The notes: generated by a model not told the origin, from the letters alone. Positions 40,734-50,170 are shown, counted from the stretch's first letter. The stretch: 64,000 nucleotides of DNA from CAZKGE01 sp964636405 (GCA_964636405.1 CAZWSI010000010.1:11044-75043), one strand, 5' to 3'. Made by a program: numbers and translations.

Positions 40734-40783
40734 CGGGCGGCGGACGGGCCGCTGCCGCAATACAGGAAAGAGGCTGATTGACA

Positions 40784-41539
40784 ATGCCGGTAAAACGCAA
40801 GCTTTATCTTCATATTGGAAGCGTTCCGCTCCTTGCGGCGGCCGTGCTGCTGCTTCTGGGCGGCCTGGGCTGCAAGGCGCAGGAGGAGATTACTTATGTG
40901 CCTACGCCCAAGCCGGCATCCGACCGCGTGATCATCGAGCACGTGACCGAGGCGCCGGATCACAGCGTGTCCGTAAACGGCTACGGCGAGGTGCTTGCCA
41001 AACCGGATTTTGCGTCCATCTCCCTTGCCGCCGTCACGTCGGCGGAAACGGCGGAGGGCGCGTCCGCGCTGTGTGCGGACATGGTGGACCGGCTCTTTGA
41101 GCTGGCCGTCACGAACGGCATTTCACAGCGGGACGTGACCATTCAGGGCATCGACCTCACGCCCGTTTTGGGGACGGACGCGAACAGCATCACGGGCTAT
41201 ATCGCCACGCAGCCCATCCTGCTGACCGTGCGGAACGTGGATACCGCAACCGCCCTGCGCTCCGCCGCCATCGACGCGGGCGCGAAGGAAACCTCGGCGA
41301 TCACCTACAGCATTACGGACACCAGCGCGGCGTATCTGAGCGCCCTTTCGCTGGCGCTCTCCGATGCGGAAAGCAAGGCGCTGACCATCGCGGAAACCTC
41401 GGGTGTGCGCTTGGGTGCGATCATCGGCGTGACGGAGGGAAACAAGCCCGATAACAGCCTGATCGGCGTGACCTTTGCAAGCAGCGCTATCGTGGTGTCT
41501 GCGGACGTAGTCGTGCTGTACGATATTCTCGGCGCATGA
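40784..41539 (+). CDS. SIMPL domain (DUF541) protein, exported
   Basis: A 251-residue protein with an N-terminal hydrophobic segment ending in GGLGC (residue about 30), which is either a signal anchor or an imperfect lipobox. The SIMPL domain begins at HSVSVNGYGEVLAKPDFASI and ends in VVSADVVVLYDILG. Family members (E. coli YggE, mouse SIMPL) have been linked to stress tolerance, without a known activity. It follows the dehydrogenase by 50 bases and precedes a membrane protein by 20 bases. Confidence 0.85.
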   Translation: MPVKRKLYLHIGSVPLLAAAVLLLLGGLGCKAQEEITYVPTPKPASDRVIIEHVTEAPDHSVSVNGYGEVLAKPDFASISLAAVTSAETAEGASALCADMVDRLFELAVTNGISQRDVTIQGIDLTPVLGTDANSITGYIATQPILLTVRNVDTATALRSAAIDAGAKETSAITYSITDTSAAYLSALSLALSDAESKALTIAETSGVRLGAIIGVTEGNKPDNSLIGVTFASSAIVVSADVVVLYDILGA

Positions 41540-41559
41540 CGGATACGGAGCGGTAAAAA

Positions 41560-43485
41560 ATGGTATTTATCCTTGGCGCGATCCCGCTTTTTCTGGGCGC
41601 GCTCGCCATAAGGCGGCTGTTTTCCAGGAGCTTTGCCGAGTGCCTTGCGCCGTCGGTCTTCAGCGCCATTTTTCTTCTCTATTTCTTTGGCGTGTTCGGC
41701 GCGCTCCGCGCGGGCGTATATGCCGTTTATGCGGCGGGCGCGGCGGCCGCCGTCTATTTGGCGCTGCCCATGCTGGCAAAGCTTCGCACACAGGAAAAGC
41801 AAAAGCTGACGCTCCGCGTTTCGCCCGCCTTTGTACTGGCGGCGCTTGCGCTGCTTTGGATTCTCGTTGCCACCTCGGGACGCAAGCTTGGCAATTGGGA
41901 CGAGTTTTCGCACTGGGGTCTTGTGGCCAAAAACATGTATCTGTCCGACGCGCTCGGCACGGCGAGCGGAGCGACGACGGTGTTCCGCTCCTATCCGCCT
42001 GCGCTCGCGCTTTTGCAGTATTATTTCATCCGTCCGCTGCCTTCTTTTTCGGAGGCCGGGCTGTACGCCGCCAAGGACCTGCTGCTTCTCGCGCTTCTGC
42101 TGCCCTTTTTGAAGGACTGCACCTTCAAAAACTGGCGGCAAACGCTGCTCGTTGCCCTCGTCGCCTTTCTTTTGCCCTTTACAAGCTACGGCTATTTCTT
42201 CCAGACTCTGCATGTGGACGGCGTAATGGGGCTGCTGCTGGCGTATTTGCTCATTGCCTATTATTCGGCGGAAAAGCTCGATCTGTTCTGTTGCCTGAGC
42301 GTGGGACTGTGCTGCTTTACGCTTGTTACCATGAAAAACTCCGGCACGGGGCTGGCCATGTTGGGGCTGGGCATTGTGGGCGTGGATTTGATCGTGCACA
42401 GCTACGGGCTGCTCGTGGACGCGGGAAAGCCCAGGCCGCGCGCGTTTTTGCTCTGCGCCATTCCCTTCCTGTTTCTCCTTGCGGGCAAAATGAGCTGGTC
42501 GCTGCATATGGCGGGAACGGGCACGGCGGATGTGTGGAACGCGACGGGCACGGCGGTTTACCAAAAGCTTTTCGCAAGCGGGCTCGCCCCATATCAGCGC
42601 GAGGCGGTGCAAAGCTTTTTTACCGCCCTGTTTGCGCCCATCAGCGGCGTGAATCCCTTGGGGCTTACGCCGTTTAGCTGGCTGCTTGTGCCGCTCGGCG
42701 TTACGGCCGTGATCTATATCCAAACGGAGGACGGTCTGCCGAGGCTGCGCGTGCGGCGCTATGCCAAGCTTGCGGTCATGGGCTACGGCGTGTGGCTTTT
42801 TGCGCTGCTGGTGTTGTATCTCACGGTTTTTCGGGAGTTTGAGGCCGTCAATCTGGATGGCTTTGAGCGCTATTGCGGCACCTGGCGGCTTGGCACGCTC
42901 ACCTTCCTCTGCTACATGCTCATCGCGACGCTTAGGCGAAAAGCGCCCGCGCGCTTTGGCGCGTGCCTTACATTGCTGCTTTGCGCGCTGCTGCCCGTTG
43001 TGCCCATGACGGAGGTGATGCGCGCAAGCGTAATCGCGCCGCAGTACAACGCGCTAACAAGGCAGGAACGCGCCCCGTACACGCGCGCGGAGACGCTCGC
43101 GCGCATGCTCGACGCGCATACGGATTCCGTTTGCTTTGTCGCGCAGGCGACCGATCCGCAATCCTCCGGCCTGGCGTTTCAGGCAATCCGCTATGAGGCC
43201 ACGCCCCTTCGCGTGGGCGTGATCGGTTCCTGGAGCCTGGGCGCGCCTTATGGCGAAAAAGACTATTGGACGTACGACATCTCCGCCGAGGCTTGGGCGG
43301 AGGCGCTTTACGCGTCGGACTATACGCATCTGTTTCTCTATAAGATCGACGAGCGGTTCATCGCGGAATTCGGCGCGCTGTTTGAAAGCGCGGAGCAGCT
43401 TGCGGACGATTCCCTTTTCCGCATCGAGCGCGGGGAGGGCACGCTCAATTTGGTTCCCGAAGCGTGGCTTCAGCCTGCTGCATAA
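41560..43485 (+). CDS. Polytopic membrane protein, GT-C glycosyltransferase-like
   Basis: A 641-residue protein with about a dozen membrane helices and a C-terminal extracytoplasmic domain of some 140 residues. After the third helix, GNWDEFSHWGLVAKNMYLSD (about 109-128) places acidic and aromatic residues in an external loop, as in GT-C lipid-linked-sugar glycosyltransferases. No other family motif is clear, so the assignment is tentative. It could be a surface-polymer glycosyltransferase or ligase. The last 41 bases overlap the 3' end of convergent radC. Confidence 0.65.
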   Translation: MVFILGAIPLFLGALAIRRLFSRSFAECLAPSVFSAIFLLYFFGVFGALRAGVYAVYAAGAAAAVYLALPMLAKLRTQEKQKLTLRVSPAFVLAALALLWILVATSGRKLGNWDEFSHWGLVAKNMYLSDALGTASGATTVFRSYPPALALLQYYFIRPLPSFSEAGLYAAKDLLLLALLLPFLKDCTFKNWRQTLLVALVAFLLPFTSYGYFFQTLHVDGVMGLLLAYLLIAYYSAEKLDLFCCLSVGLCCFTLVTMKNSGTGLAMLGLGIVGVDLIVHSYGLLVDAGKPRPRAFLLCAIPFLFLLAGKMSWSLHMAGTGTADVWNATGTAVYQKLFASGLAPYQREAVQSFFTALFAPISGVNPLGLTPFSWLLVPLGVTAVIYIQTEDGLPRLRVRRYAKLAVMGYGVWLFALLVLYLTVFREFEAVNLDGFERYCGTWRLGTLTFLCYMLIATLRRKAPARFGACLTLLLCALLPVVPMTEVMRASVIAPQYNALTRQERAPYTRAETLARMLDAHTDSVCFVAQATDPQSSGLAFQAIRYEATPLRVGVIGSWSLGAPYGEKDYWTYDISAEAWAEALYASDYTHLFLYKIDERFIAEFGALFESAEQLADDSLFRIERGEGTLNLVPEAWLQPAA

Positions 43486-44284
43486 GGAAATAGGGCTCCT
43501 GCAAATAGGACTCCCGCACCACAACGGACGGGCTGGCCTCTGCGGCAAGCTGGGCAAGGTATTCGTCCAGCGTGATGGTGGTGGCCATGGCGCCCGAAAG
43601 CCGGATGACCATGTTGGCCGAAAAGCTGTATACGTCCTGCCCGCCCACGATGAGGTGATCCAGCAGCGAAACCTCGATGCTTTGCAGCGCCGCGCGCACG
43701 GTAAGCGTTGCGTTGCAGTCCTCCTGCGAGGGCGCGACGTTGCCCGATGGATGGTTGTGCACGAGGATAACGGAATGCGCGCGATAAAGCAGCGCCGTTT
43801 CGGCCGCGAGCCGGGGATAGACCGGCGCTTCCACAAGCGAGCCGGACTGGATTACCTTTGTGCGCTGCAAAACGAGGCTTTTGTTCAGGCACGCGACGCA
43901 CACATTTTCGTAAGGCTCGTTTCCGAGCACGCCCGCCGCGAAGCGCGCGCTTGCCAGCGGCGTGTTGAGGCGGATGCGGCCCTGCTTGTCCTCAAGCCGG
44001 CGGCGCTGCACCACGCGCATCACGTCCCATTGCATGTGCAGAAAGAGCGCCGTGCTCGAGCCGATGCCCTCGACGGATTCCAGCTGCGCGAGATCCGCGC
44101 GAAACACGTTTTCAAGCGAGCCAAAGCGCTCGAGCAGCGCGTGCGCAAGCAGGTTCGTGTCCTTGCGGGGAATGCAGTAGGTGAGCAGGAGCTCGAGAAG
44201 CTGATGATCAAGAAAGCCGTCCGCGCCGCGCTCGGCATATTGATTCCGCAGCCTTTCCCGATGCCCGTCGTGTGCTGACGCCAT
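43445..44284 (-). CDS. radC: RadC-family JAB-domain protein
   Basis: A 279-residue protein. The N-terminus has a helix-hairpin-helix region (LAQLESVEGIGSSTALFL), and the C-terminal JAMM metalloprotease-like domain has HSVILVHNHPSGNVAPSQED with the H-x-H and Asp zinc ligands intact. RadC was linked to DNA repair, but its biochemical role is disputed. About 50 residues extend past the usual end, and their codons overlap the convergent membrane-protein gene by 41 bases. It has a good promoter facing away from tilS. Confidence 0.92.
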   Translation of the reverse strand: MASAHDGHRERLRNQYAERGADGFLDHQLLELLLTYCIPRKDTNLLAHALLERFGSLENVFRADLAQLESVEGIGSSTALFLHMQWDVMRVVQRRRLEDKQGRIRLNTPLASARFAAGVLGNEPYENVCVACLNKSLVLQRTKVIQSGSLVEAPVYPRLAAETALLYRAHSVILVHNHPSGNVAPSQEDCNATLTVRAALQSIEVSLLDHLIVGGQDVYSFSANMVIRLSGAMATTITLDEYLAQLAAEASPSVVVRESYLQEPYFLMQQAEATLREPN

Positions 44285-44339
44285 GGAAGCCTCCCTTCAC
44301 AATGCGTGCGTGCGCTTATGCGCGCCGAGCTATATTCCT

Positions 44340-44367
44340 ATTATAACGTATTAACGAATTTTGTCAA
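44340..44367 (-). promoter_or_regulatory. Promoter of radC
   Basis: On the minus strand TTGACA (44367-44362), 16 bases, TATAAT (44345-44340). Confidence 0.8.
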
Positions 44368-44414
44368 AAATGGATTGCGGATAAGACAAAGCTGAGACAA
44401 ATTTGATTTTTCGC

Positions 44415-44443
44415 TTGTCAAAGCGGGTCGATGCGGGTAATAT
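44415..44443 (+). promoter_or_regulatory. Promoter of tilS-hpt-ftsH
   Basis: TTGTCA (44415-44420), 17 bases, TAATAT (44438-44443). A start near 44450 favours ATG 44475 for tilS. Confidence 0.65.
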
Positions 44444-44474
44444 AGGAATATCTGTAATTATGGAGTTTTTCGCC

Positions 44475-45827
44475 ATGCGGCTTATTGATGCGGAAACGCT
44501 GACCGCCTGTGCGGTTGCTCCCGGGGATACAGTGCTCGCCGGGTTTTCCGGCGGAGCGGACTCCACCGCGCTTGTGCACGCGCTCTGGCGTTGCGTGCGC
44601 GAAAGGCAGATTGCGGGCCTTTGCGCCGCGCATTTCAACCATGGCCTGCGCGGCGCAGCCGCCGACGCGGACGAGGCGTTTTGCCGGGATTTTTGCCGCG
44701 AGCGCGGCATTCCCTTCGTTTCGGCGCGCTCCGATGTGCGCTTGCTTGCCAGGGAGCGGGGCAAAAGCGTGGAGGAGGCCGGGCGGGACGCGCGCTATGC
44801 CTTTTTGCGTGAGGCGGCGCGTTCTTGCGGCGCAAGCTGCGTCGCCGTGGCGCACCACCGGGACGATCAGGCCGAAACGCTGCTTTTGCGGCTTTTACGG
44901 GGTACCGGCCTGCGCGGGCTCTGCGGCATGCGGTCGCGCGCGGACGATATCGTCCGCCCGCTGCTTTTTGCAAGCCGCGCGGAGATTGAGCGCTACCTTG
45001 CGGAAAACGGCCTGTGTTGCCGCACGGACGAAACGAACCTTGTGCCGGAGGCGGCGCTGCGCAACCGGGTGCGTCTTGAGCTCCTGCCCGCTATGGACGC
45101 GGTTGTGCCCCGGGCCGCGGAGCACCTTGCGCATACGGCGCGGCTACTTGCGGCGGACGAGGCTTTTCTTTCGGGCCTTGCGCGCGACGCGCTGCGCGCC
45201 GCCGCCCTGCCCGGGGAGGACGGCTATGACCGCGCGGCGCTTGTGTCTGCGCCGGAGCCCGTGCGCGTGCGCGCGCTCGCGCTTTTGCTCTTTCCGCTGC
45301 TGGAGGACGTGACGGCAAGCGATTTGCGCCGGGTGGGCGCGTTGCTTTCGGCGCAAACGGGCACGCGCATCGAGCTGGCGGGGGGCCGCGCCGCTTGGGT
45401 GGATGCAACCGCGCTGCATGTGGGCGACGCGCCGCGAGAAAACGCGTTTTGCGTTCCGTTTGCAAAGCGGGGGGATACGCGCTTTCCGGGCGGGCGCTTC
45501 ACGGCTGAGCCGGTTTCCGCCTTTGCGCGGCCGGGTGACGCAAGCGTGGCCTGCGTGGATTTGAACGCGCTCCCGGAAGATACCGTGGTGCGCACGCGCC
45601 TGCCGGGCGATCGGTTTTATCCGCTCGGCGCGCCGGGGAGTCGGAAGCTTTCGGATTGCCTGATCGACAGAAAGCTCCCGCAAGCGCGCCGCGATCTGCC
45701 GCTGCTGGCAAGCGGGGACGAAATTTTGTTCGTGCCGGGCTATACGGTTTCAGAGCGCCTTCGGGTGGGGACGCAAACACGGCGCATGCTGCGCATAACC
45801 TATTGCAGGGAGGAGACTTCTTTATGA
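44475..45827 (+). CDS. tilS: tRNA(Ile)-lysidine synthase
   Basis: A 450-residue enzyme that converts the wobble cytidine of the CAU-anticodon tRNA-Ile to lysidine, so that it reads AUA. The PP-loop is AGFSGGADSTALVHAL near residue 20, followed by CAAHFNHGLRG, VAHHRDDQAETLLLRLLRG and, in the C-terminal part, RLPGDRFYPLGAPGSRKLSD. ATG 44475 (GGAG 9 bases upstream) is preferred to ATG 44460, which would sit very close to the transcription start. ATGA overlaps hpt. The order tilS-hpt-ftsH matches Bacillus. Confidence 0.94.
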   Translation: MRLIDAETLTACAVAPGDTVLAGFSGGADSTALVHALWRCVRERQIAGLCAAHFNHGLRGAAADADEAFCRDFCRERGIPFVSARSDVRLLARERGKSVEEAGRDARYAFLREAARSCGASCVAVAHHRDDQAETLLLRLLRGTGLRGLCGMRSRADDIVRPLLFASRAEIERYLAENGLCCRTDETNLVPEAALRNRVRLELLPAMDAVVPRAAEHLAHTARLLAADEAFLSGLARDALRAAALPGEDGYDRAALVSAPEPVRVRALALLLFPLLEDVTASDLRRVGALLSAQTGTRIELAGGRAAWVDATALHVGDAPRENAFCVPFAKRGDTRFPGGRFTAEPVSAFARPGDASVACVDLNALPEDTVVRTRLPGDRFYPLGAPGSRKLSDCLIDRKLPQARRDLPLLASGDEILFVPGYTVSERLRVGTQTRRMLRITYCREETSL

Positions 45828-46384
45828 TGGACAGCTACAAGATGGAGGACGATTTGGCGGAGGTGCTGCTCACGCGCGAGCAGATTGCCGCGCGTATTGT
45901 CGAGCTGGGCGAGCAGATCTCCATGGATTACGCGGGCAAGGAGGTTATCCTCATCTGCATTCTGAAGGGCGCCTGCATCTTTTTTTCGGATTTGGCGCGG
46001 GCCGTCCGCATCCCCATGCAGATGGAATTCATGGGCATTTCCAGCTATGGAAACGCGCAAAAGACCTCGGGCATCGTGCGCATCACAAAGGATATCGATA
46101 CGAGCATCACCGGCAAGGACGTGATCATCGCCGAGGATATCATGGACAGCGGGCTCACGCTTTCGCACCTGACCAAGCTGCTTTCCTCGCGCAATCCCGC
46201 GTCCCTTTCGGTGTGCTGCCTGCTCGACAAGCCGGAGCGCCGCGAGTGCGAGATTACGCCCGATTACTGCGGCTTCATCATACCCAATAAATTCGTCGTC
46301 GGCTACGGGCTGGATTTCATGGGCCTGTATCGCAATCTCCCCTATGTCGGGGTGCTCAAGCCCTCGGTCTATTCGGAGGGCTGA
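45824..46384 (+). CDS. hpt: Hypoxanthine phosphoribosyltransferase
   Basis: A 186-residue purine salvage enzyme making IMP or GMP from hypoxanthine or guanine and PRPP. The PRPP motif is VIIAEDIMDSGLTLSHL (about 101-117); LICILKGACIFFSDLAR and LPYVGVLKPSVYSE are the other family blocks. AGGGAGGAG precedes ATG 45824, which overlaps the tilS stop; ATG 45827 is an alternative start one codon later. PRPP would come from the prs gene in this window. Confidence 0.95.
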   Translation: MMDSYKMEDDLAEVLLTREQIAARIVELGEQISMDYAGKEVILICILKGACIFFSDLARAVRIPMQMEFMGISSYGNAQKTSGIVRITKDIDTSITGKDVIIAEDIMDSGLTLSHLTKLLSSRNPASLSVCCLLDKPERRECEITPDYCGFIIPNKFVVGYGLDFMGLYRNLPYVGVLKPSVYSEG

Positions 46385-46459
46385 ACGGCGGCGGGCCGCC
46401 ATACGGAATTTTATCAGGCCGGGCGCGGAAAAGCGCCCTGAGCCGCGGAGGAAGGATAT

Positions 46460-48475
46460 TTGAACAGAAAGATCATTACGGCGTTGATATGGGTGCTGCT
46501 CTTTGCCGCCATCATCATGATGGTAACGGGGCTTAACCCATCCAAGCAAGAGCCGGACACACTCGATTACGACGCGTTCCTTGCGCTGGTGCAGAACACC
46601 GAGTCCGGGGGCGAGGGCAAAACCGTCAAGGCCATCCAGATTACCTATCGCGAGGTATACGGCCTGTACGGGGACAGCCAGTACGAAATGAAGGACCTGC
46701 CCAAAAAGGCGGAGTTCTACGCGGTGATTCCGTCGGAATCTACCTTCCGCGCGGACATGGCGGCCATCGTCTTTAACCTCAACCGGGACAAGTATGAAAG
46801 CGTGGATTCGATCTCGACCTCGGATTACAGCTTTGCGTACGAATCGCGCATCGTGGAGGAATCCATCTGGTCGCTGATTCTGCCGTATCTCATCATATTC
46901 GGCGTGTTCGCGGTCTTCTACTATTTTATGATGCGCCAGCAGGGCGGCGGCAAGCAGATGATCAACTTCGGCAAGTCGCGCGCCCGGCTTCAGACGGCGG
47001 ATAAAATGCAGGTGACCTTTGCCGACGTTGCGGGCGCGGATGAGGAGAAGGACGAGCTCAAGGAGATCGTCGAATTCATGCGCGACCCCTCCCGCTTTAA
47101 CGAGATTGGCGCGCGCATCCCCAAGGGCGTGTTGCTCGTCGGCCCGCCGGGCACAGGCAAAACCCTGCTTGCAAAGGCTGTGGCCGGGGAGGCCAAGGTG
47201 CCCTTCTTCTCCATCTCCGGTTCGGATTTTGTGGAGATGTTCGTCGGCGTGGGCGCGTCCCGCGTGCGCGATTTGTTTACGACGGCCAAAAGAAGCACCC
47301 CGGCCGTGGTGTTTATCGACGAGATCGACGCCGTGGGCAGGCACCGCGGCGCGGGCATGGGCGGCGGCCACGACGAGCGCGAGCAAACCCTCAACCAGCT
47401 CCTCGTGGAGATGGACGGCTTTGCGCCCAACGAGGGCATCATCGTGATTGCGGCGACCAACCGGCCCGACATCCTCGACCCCGCGCTGCTCCGCCCCGGC
47501 CGTTTCGACCGGCAGATCACCGTGGGCTATCCGGACGTGAAGGGCCGCGAGGAAATCCTCAAGGTGCACGCTCGCAACAAGCCTCTGGGCAGCGACGTGG
47601 AATTGGCAGTGCTTGCCAAGCGCACGCCCGGCTTTACGGGCGCCGATTTGGAGAACGTGCTCAACGAGGCGGCCATCCTCACCGCGCGCGCGGGCAGGAA
47701 GCAGCTTACCATGACGGAGATGGAGGAAGCCATCACCCGCGTGCAGATGGGCCCCGAAAAGCGCAGCCGCGTGATTACCGAGGCGGACAAGCGCATCACG
47801 GCCTATCACGAGGCGGGGCACGCCGTTGTGGCGCTCAAGCTCCCCGGGTGCGACCCGGTGCACGAGGTGTCCATCGTGCCGCGCGGCTTGGCGGCGGGCT
47901 ATACCATGTATCTGCCCAAAGAGGATACGATGCACGTAACCAAGCTCAAGCTGGAGGATCGCATCGCCATGGCCCTTGGCGGCCGCGTGGCCGAGCAGCT
48001 CAAGTTTGAGGACGTTTCCACCGGCGCGTATAACGATTTGCAGCGCTCCAGCGACATCGCGCATAAAATGGTCACCGAATACGGTATGTCGGATTCCATC
48101 GGCCCCATCTTCCTGGGCGGTCAGGAGGAGGTCTTTATCGCCAAGGACTGGGGGCATCAGCGGAATTATTCCGAGTCCCTTGCCGCCCGCGTGGACGACG
48201 AGGTGCGCCGCATACTCGATACGCAGTATGCCCGCGCCCGCACGGCCATCGAGGCGGATATGCCCGCGCTCGACCGCGTGGCCGATATGCTCATGGAATA
48301 CGAGCGCGTAACGGGCGAGGAGTTCGAGGCCGTATACAAGGGCGCGGACCCCGCGGAGGTCATTCGGCCCAAAGAGAACCCGCAGCAGCAGGAAGCGGCG
48401 GAACAGCCCGCCGGAGAAACGGCGGCGGAGACGCCCGATCAAGCGGCGGCCAAGCAGGAAACCCAAGAAGAATAA
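46460..48475 (+). CDS. ftsH: ATP-dependent zinc metalloprotease FtsH
   Basis: A 671-residue membrane AAA protease that degrades misfolded and regulatory membrane proteins. Two membrane helices (about 7-25 and 135-155) flank an external domain. The AAA Walker A is GPPGTGKTLLAKAVAG (about 228), with FIDEIDAVGRHRG and NRPDILDPALLRPGRFDRQ; the zinc site is HEAGH (450-454). The Glu/Ala-rich tail is disordered. TTG 46460 with GGAGGAAGG upstream is the start. A hairpin GGGCGC/GCGCCC at 46421-46438 lies in the gap after hpt. Confidence 0.96.
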   Translation: MNRKIITALIWVLLFAAIIMMVTGLNPSKQEPDTLDYDAFLALVQNTESGGEGKTVKAIQITYREVYGLYGDSQYEMKDLPKKAEFYAVIPSESTFRADMAAIVFNLNRDKYESVDSISTSDYSFAYESRIVEESIWSLILPYLIIFGVFAVFYYFMMRQQGGGKQMINFGKSRARLQTADKMQVTFADVAGADEEKDELKEIVEFMRDPSRFNEIGARIPKGVLLVGPPGTGKTLLAKAVAGEAKVPFFSISGSDFVEMFVGVGASRVRDLFTTAKRSTPAVVFIDEIDAVGRHRGAGMGGGHDEREQTLNQLLVEMDGFAPNEGIIVIAATNRPDILDPALLRPGRFDRQITVGYPDVKGREEILKVHARNKPLGSDVELAVLAKRTPGFTGADLENVLNEAAILTARAGRKQLTMTEMEEAITRVQMGPEKRSRVITEADKRITAYHEAGHAVVALKLPGCDPVHEVSIVPRGLAAGYTMYLPKEDTMHVTKLKLEDRIAMALGGRVAEQLKFEDVSTGAYNDLQRSSDIAHKMVTEYGMSDSIGPIFLGGQEEVFIAKDWGHQRNYSESLAARVDDEVRRILDTQYARARTAIEADMPALDRVADMLMEYERVTGEEFEAVYKGADPAEVIRPKENPQQQEAAEQPAGETAAETPDQAAAKQETQEE

Positions 48476-48485
48476 ACGAAAGCGG

Positions 48486-48510
48486 GGGCGGCGGCAAGCC
48501 GCCCTCTTTT
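48486..48510 (+). terminator. Terminator after ftsH
   Basis: GGGCGGC (48486-48492), loop GGCAA, GCCGCCC (48498-48504), then TCTTTT. Confidence 0.75.
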
Positions 48511-48518
48511 GCGGCGGT

Positions 48519-49361
48519 ATGGAAGAAACGTTTCACCCTTACGATTTGCACACCCACAGCCTGTATTCCGACGGGGACCGGACGCCCGGGGCGCTTGTCG
48601 CGCTCGCCCGGGAAAAGGGCCTTGCGATGCTGGCCGTGACGGATCACGACAGCGTGGACGGCGTACGGGAGGCCGTGGCGGCCGGGCGGGAAGCGGGGCT
48701 TGCCGTGATCCCCGCCGTGGAGATGGATACCGAATGGCCCACGGAGCTCCATATGCTGGGCTACGGCATAGACACGGAAAACGCTGCGCTGTGCGCGGCG
48801 CTTGCCGAAATCACGTGCCGCAAGATCGAACGCAACGCGGAGATATTCCGGCTGCTGCGCGGCCTTGGCATGGACGCGGAGCCGTATGTCCGCTGCTCGC
48901 TGGGGCGCGTAACGCGGCTGCACATTGCGCGCGCGCTTTGCGAAGGCGGCTATACGAAAACGACGGCCGAGGCGTTTGAACGCTTTCTTGGCCGGGGGCG
49001 GCCCGCGCACGCCAATCTTGTGCGCTTTCCGCCAGAGAAGGTTATGTCGCTTCTCCGGGGCGCGGGCGGGCGCTGCGTGCTGGCGCACCCCTGCTATCTG
49101 CCGGGAAACGAGCAGGCGGTGGTGGATCAGCTGATGCGTTGGGGTCTTGAAGGCCTCGAGGCCTACTATCCGGGCAGCACGCCCGGGAAAACGAGGCTGT
49201 TTTGCAGCATTGCCGCGCGGGGCGGCCTGCTGGTGACGGCCGGGAGCGATTTTCACGGGGTGAACCGCCCCGGCAATCCGCTCGGCGGCGCATGGCAGCC
49301 CGTCCCCGCGCTGGAGGAGAGCTATCGTTTCATGCTTGATTTGTGCCAAACCGGCGAATAG
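48519..49361 (+). CDS. PHP-domain phosphoesterase (YciV/RNase AM-like)
   Basis: A 280-residue metal-dependent phosphoesterase. PHP motifs are DLHTHSLYSDGDRTP (about 9-23), VTDHDSVDGV (about 41-50), PAVEMDTE, LAHPCYL and GSDFHGVN, so all metal-ligand positions are filled. Relatives act as 5'-3' exoribonuclease and 3',5'-nucleoside bisphosphate phosphatase, removing pAp and trimming rRNA. The ribosome site is poor and the terminator after ftsH lies close upstream, so it may depend on readthrough. It converges with yunB after 17 bases. Confidence 0.88.
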   Translation: MEETFHPYDLHTHSLYSDGDRTPGALVALAREKGLAMLAVTDHDSVDGVREAVAAGREAGLAVIPAVEMDTEWPTELHMLGYGIDTENAALCAALAEITCRKIERNAEIFRLLRGLGMDAEPYVRCSLGRVTRLHIARALCEGGYTKTTAEAFERFLGRGRPAHANLVRFPPEKVMSLLRGAGGRCVLAHPCYLPGNEQAVVDQLMRWGLEGLEAYYPGSTPGKTRLFCSIAARGGLLVTAGSDFHGVNRPGNPLGGAWQPVPALEESYRFMLDLCQTGE

Positions 49362-49378
49362 GGCTTTGCCTGCGCCGC

Positions 49379-50026
49379 CTAATCCCCCGGCACGAGGTTT
49401 AGCAGATCCTCCTCGTTTGCCACATTGGTGTAAGCGTCCGGCACGTCGCCAACGATAATATTCTCGGCAATCGCCGCCCAGGCCTCCACCTGCAGGGTGT
49501 GCGATTCGCCCGGCAGGATTACGCGCACAGTGGCGGTGAGCTTGAGATTGATCCGGTGCAGGGTCTGGTTGATGCCGGCGGAGCGGAATTCGCTTTCAAA
49601 GGAGCTGCGCACCGCGCCGGCCGGCGTAAATTTGAGCCGGAGCTTTGGCCCCATGCCTGCAAACAGGGGAATACCCGAAATGGTTCCGATGGGCACGGAT
49701 ACGCCCTGCTCGCCAAGCTCCGCGATGCGCTCCTGCGCGGCGTCGGCGCAGGAGGCGGCCATGGCGTTGAGGCGCGGGCTGTTCGCCTGCAAAAGATAGA
49801 CCCGCGTTTCCGTGGCGTATATATTAATGAGCTCGTTATAATCGCTGTCGGCGGCAATGTCGAGGATGGCGTCGTTCATGGCTTTGGCCGCGACCGACTG
49901 CACGCGCGCGTCGGAAAGCCCGGCCAGCACGGGCCGCAGGTTCTTGTTGAAGTACCCGAAGGCGAGCAGCAGCGCAAGCAAAGCCGCCCCGGCGGCAATC
50001 AGCGCCCGCTTTCCGCCTTTCTTCAT
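49379..50026 (-). CDS. yunB: Sporulation protein YunB
   Basis: A 215-residue protein with a short basic N-terminus, one membrane helix (about 8-27) and an outside domain. NAMAASCADAAQERIAELG, VSVPIGTISGIPLFAGMGP and TQVEAWAAIAEN-like segments match YunB (here TLQVEAWAAIAENIIVG). YunB is a mother-cell sporulation protein needed for full spore formation in Bacillus, with no known activity. GAGGTGG lies 6 bases before ATG 50026. A 9-bp inverted repeat lies 48-78 bases upstream. Confidence 0.9.
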   Translation of the reverse strand: MKKGGKRALIAAGAALLALLLAFGYFNKNLRPVLAGLSDARVQSVAAKAMNDAILDIAADSDYNELINIYATETRVYLLQANSPRLNAMAASCADAAQERIAELGEQGVSVPIGTISGIPLFAGMGPKLRLKFTPAGAVRSSFESEFRSAGINQTLHRINLKLTATVRVILPGESHTLQVEAWAAIAENIIVGDVPDAYTNVANEEDLLNLVPGD

Positions 50027-50073
50027 ATCCGCACCACCTCCGTATACCATATTCCGCGCCGAAGGCAAACGTG

Positions 50074-50104
50074 ATTCCTGCAATTCTTTCTTGGGTGCAG
50101 GAAT
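50074..50104. repeat. Perfect 9-bp inverted repeat between yunB and prs
   Basis: ATTCCTGCA (50074-50082) and TGCAGGAAT (50096-50104) with a 13-base spacer. It lies in the yunB leader or in the shared upstream region of the divergent genes. It could be a protein-binding site or a leader hairpin. Confidence 0.6.
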
Positions 50105-50141
50105 TCTTGCAAATTTATAACACAAATTCCGCCAAAGGCGG

Positions 50142-50170
50142 TTGTCGAAACAAGGAATTGCTGTTATACT
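50142..50170 (+). promoter_or_regulatory. Promoter of prs
   Basis: TTGTCG (50142-50147), 17 bases, TATACT (50165-50170), 56 bases before the prs start. Confidence 0.7.

Noticed and set aside
45800..48466. An 888-codon open frame on the minus strand
   Set aside because: It lies opposite ftsH and hpt, whose protein motifs are unmistakable. Long antisense frames are expected in GC-rich coding DNA, and this one shows no family pattern.
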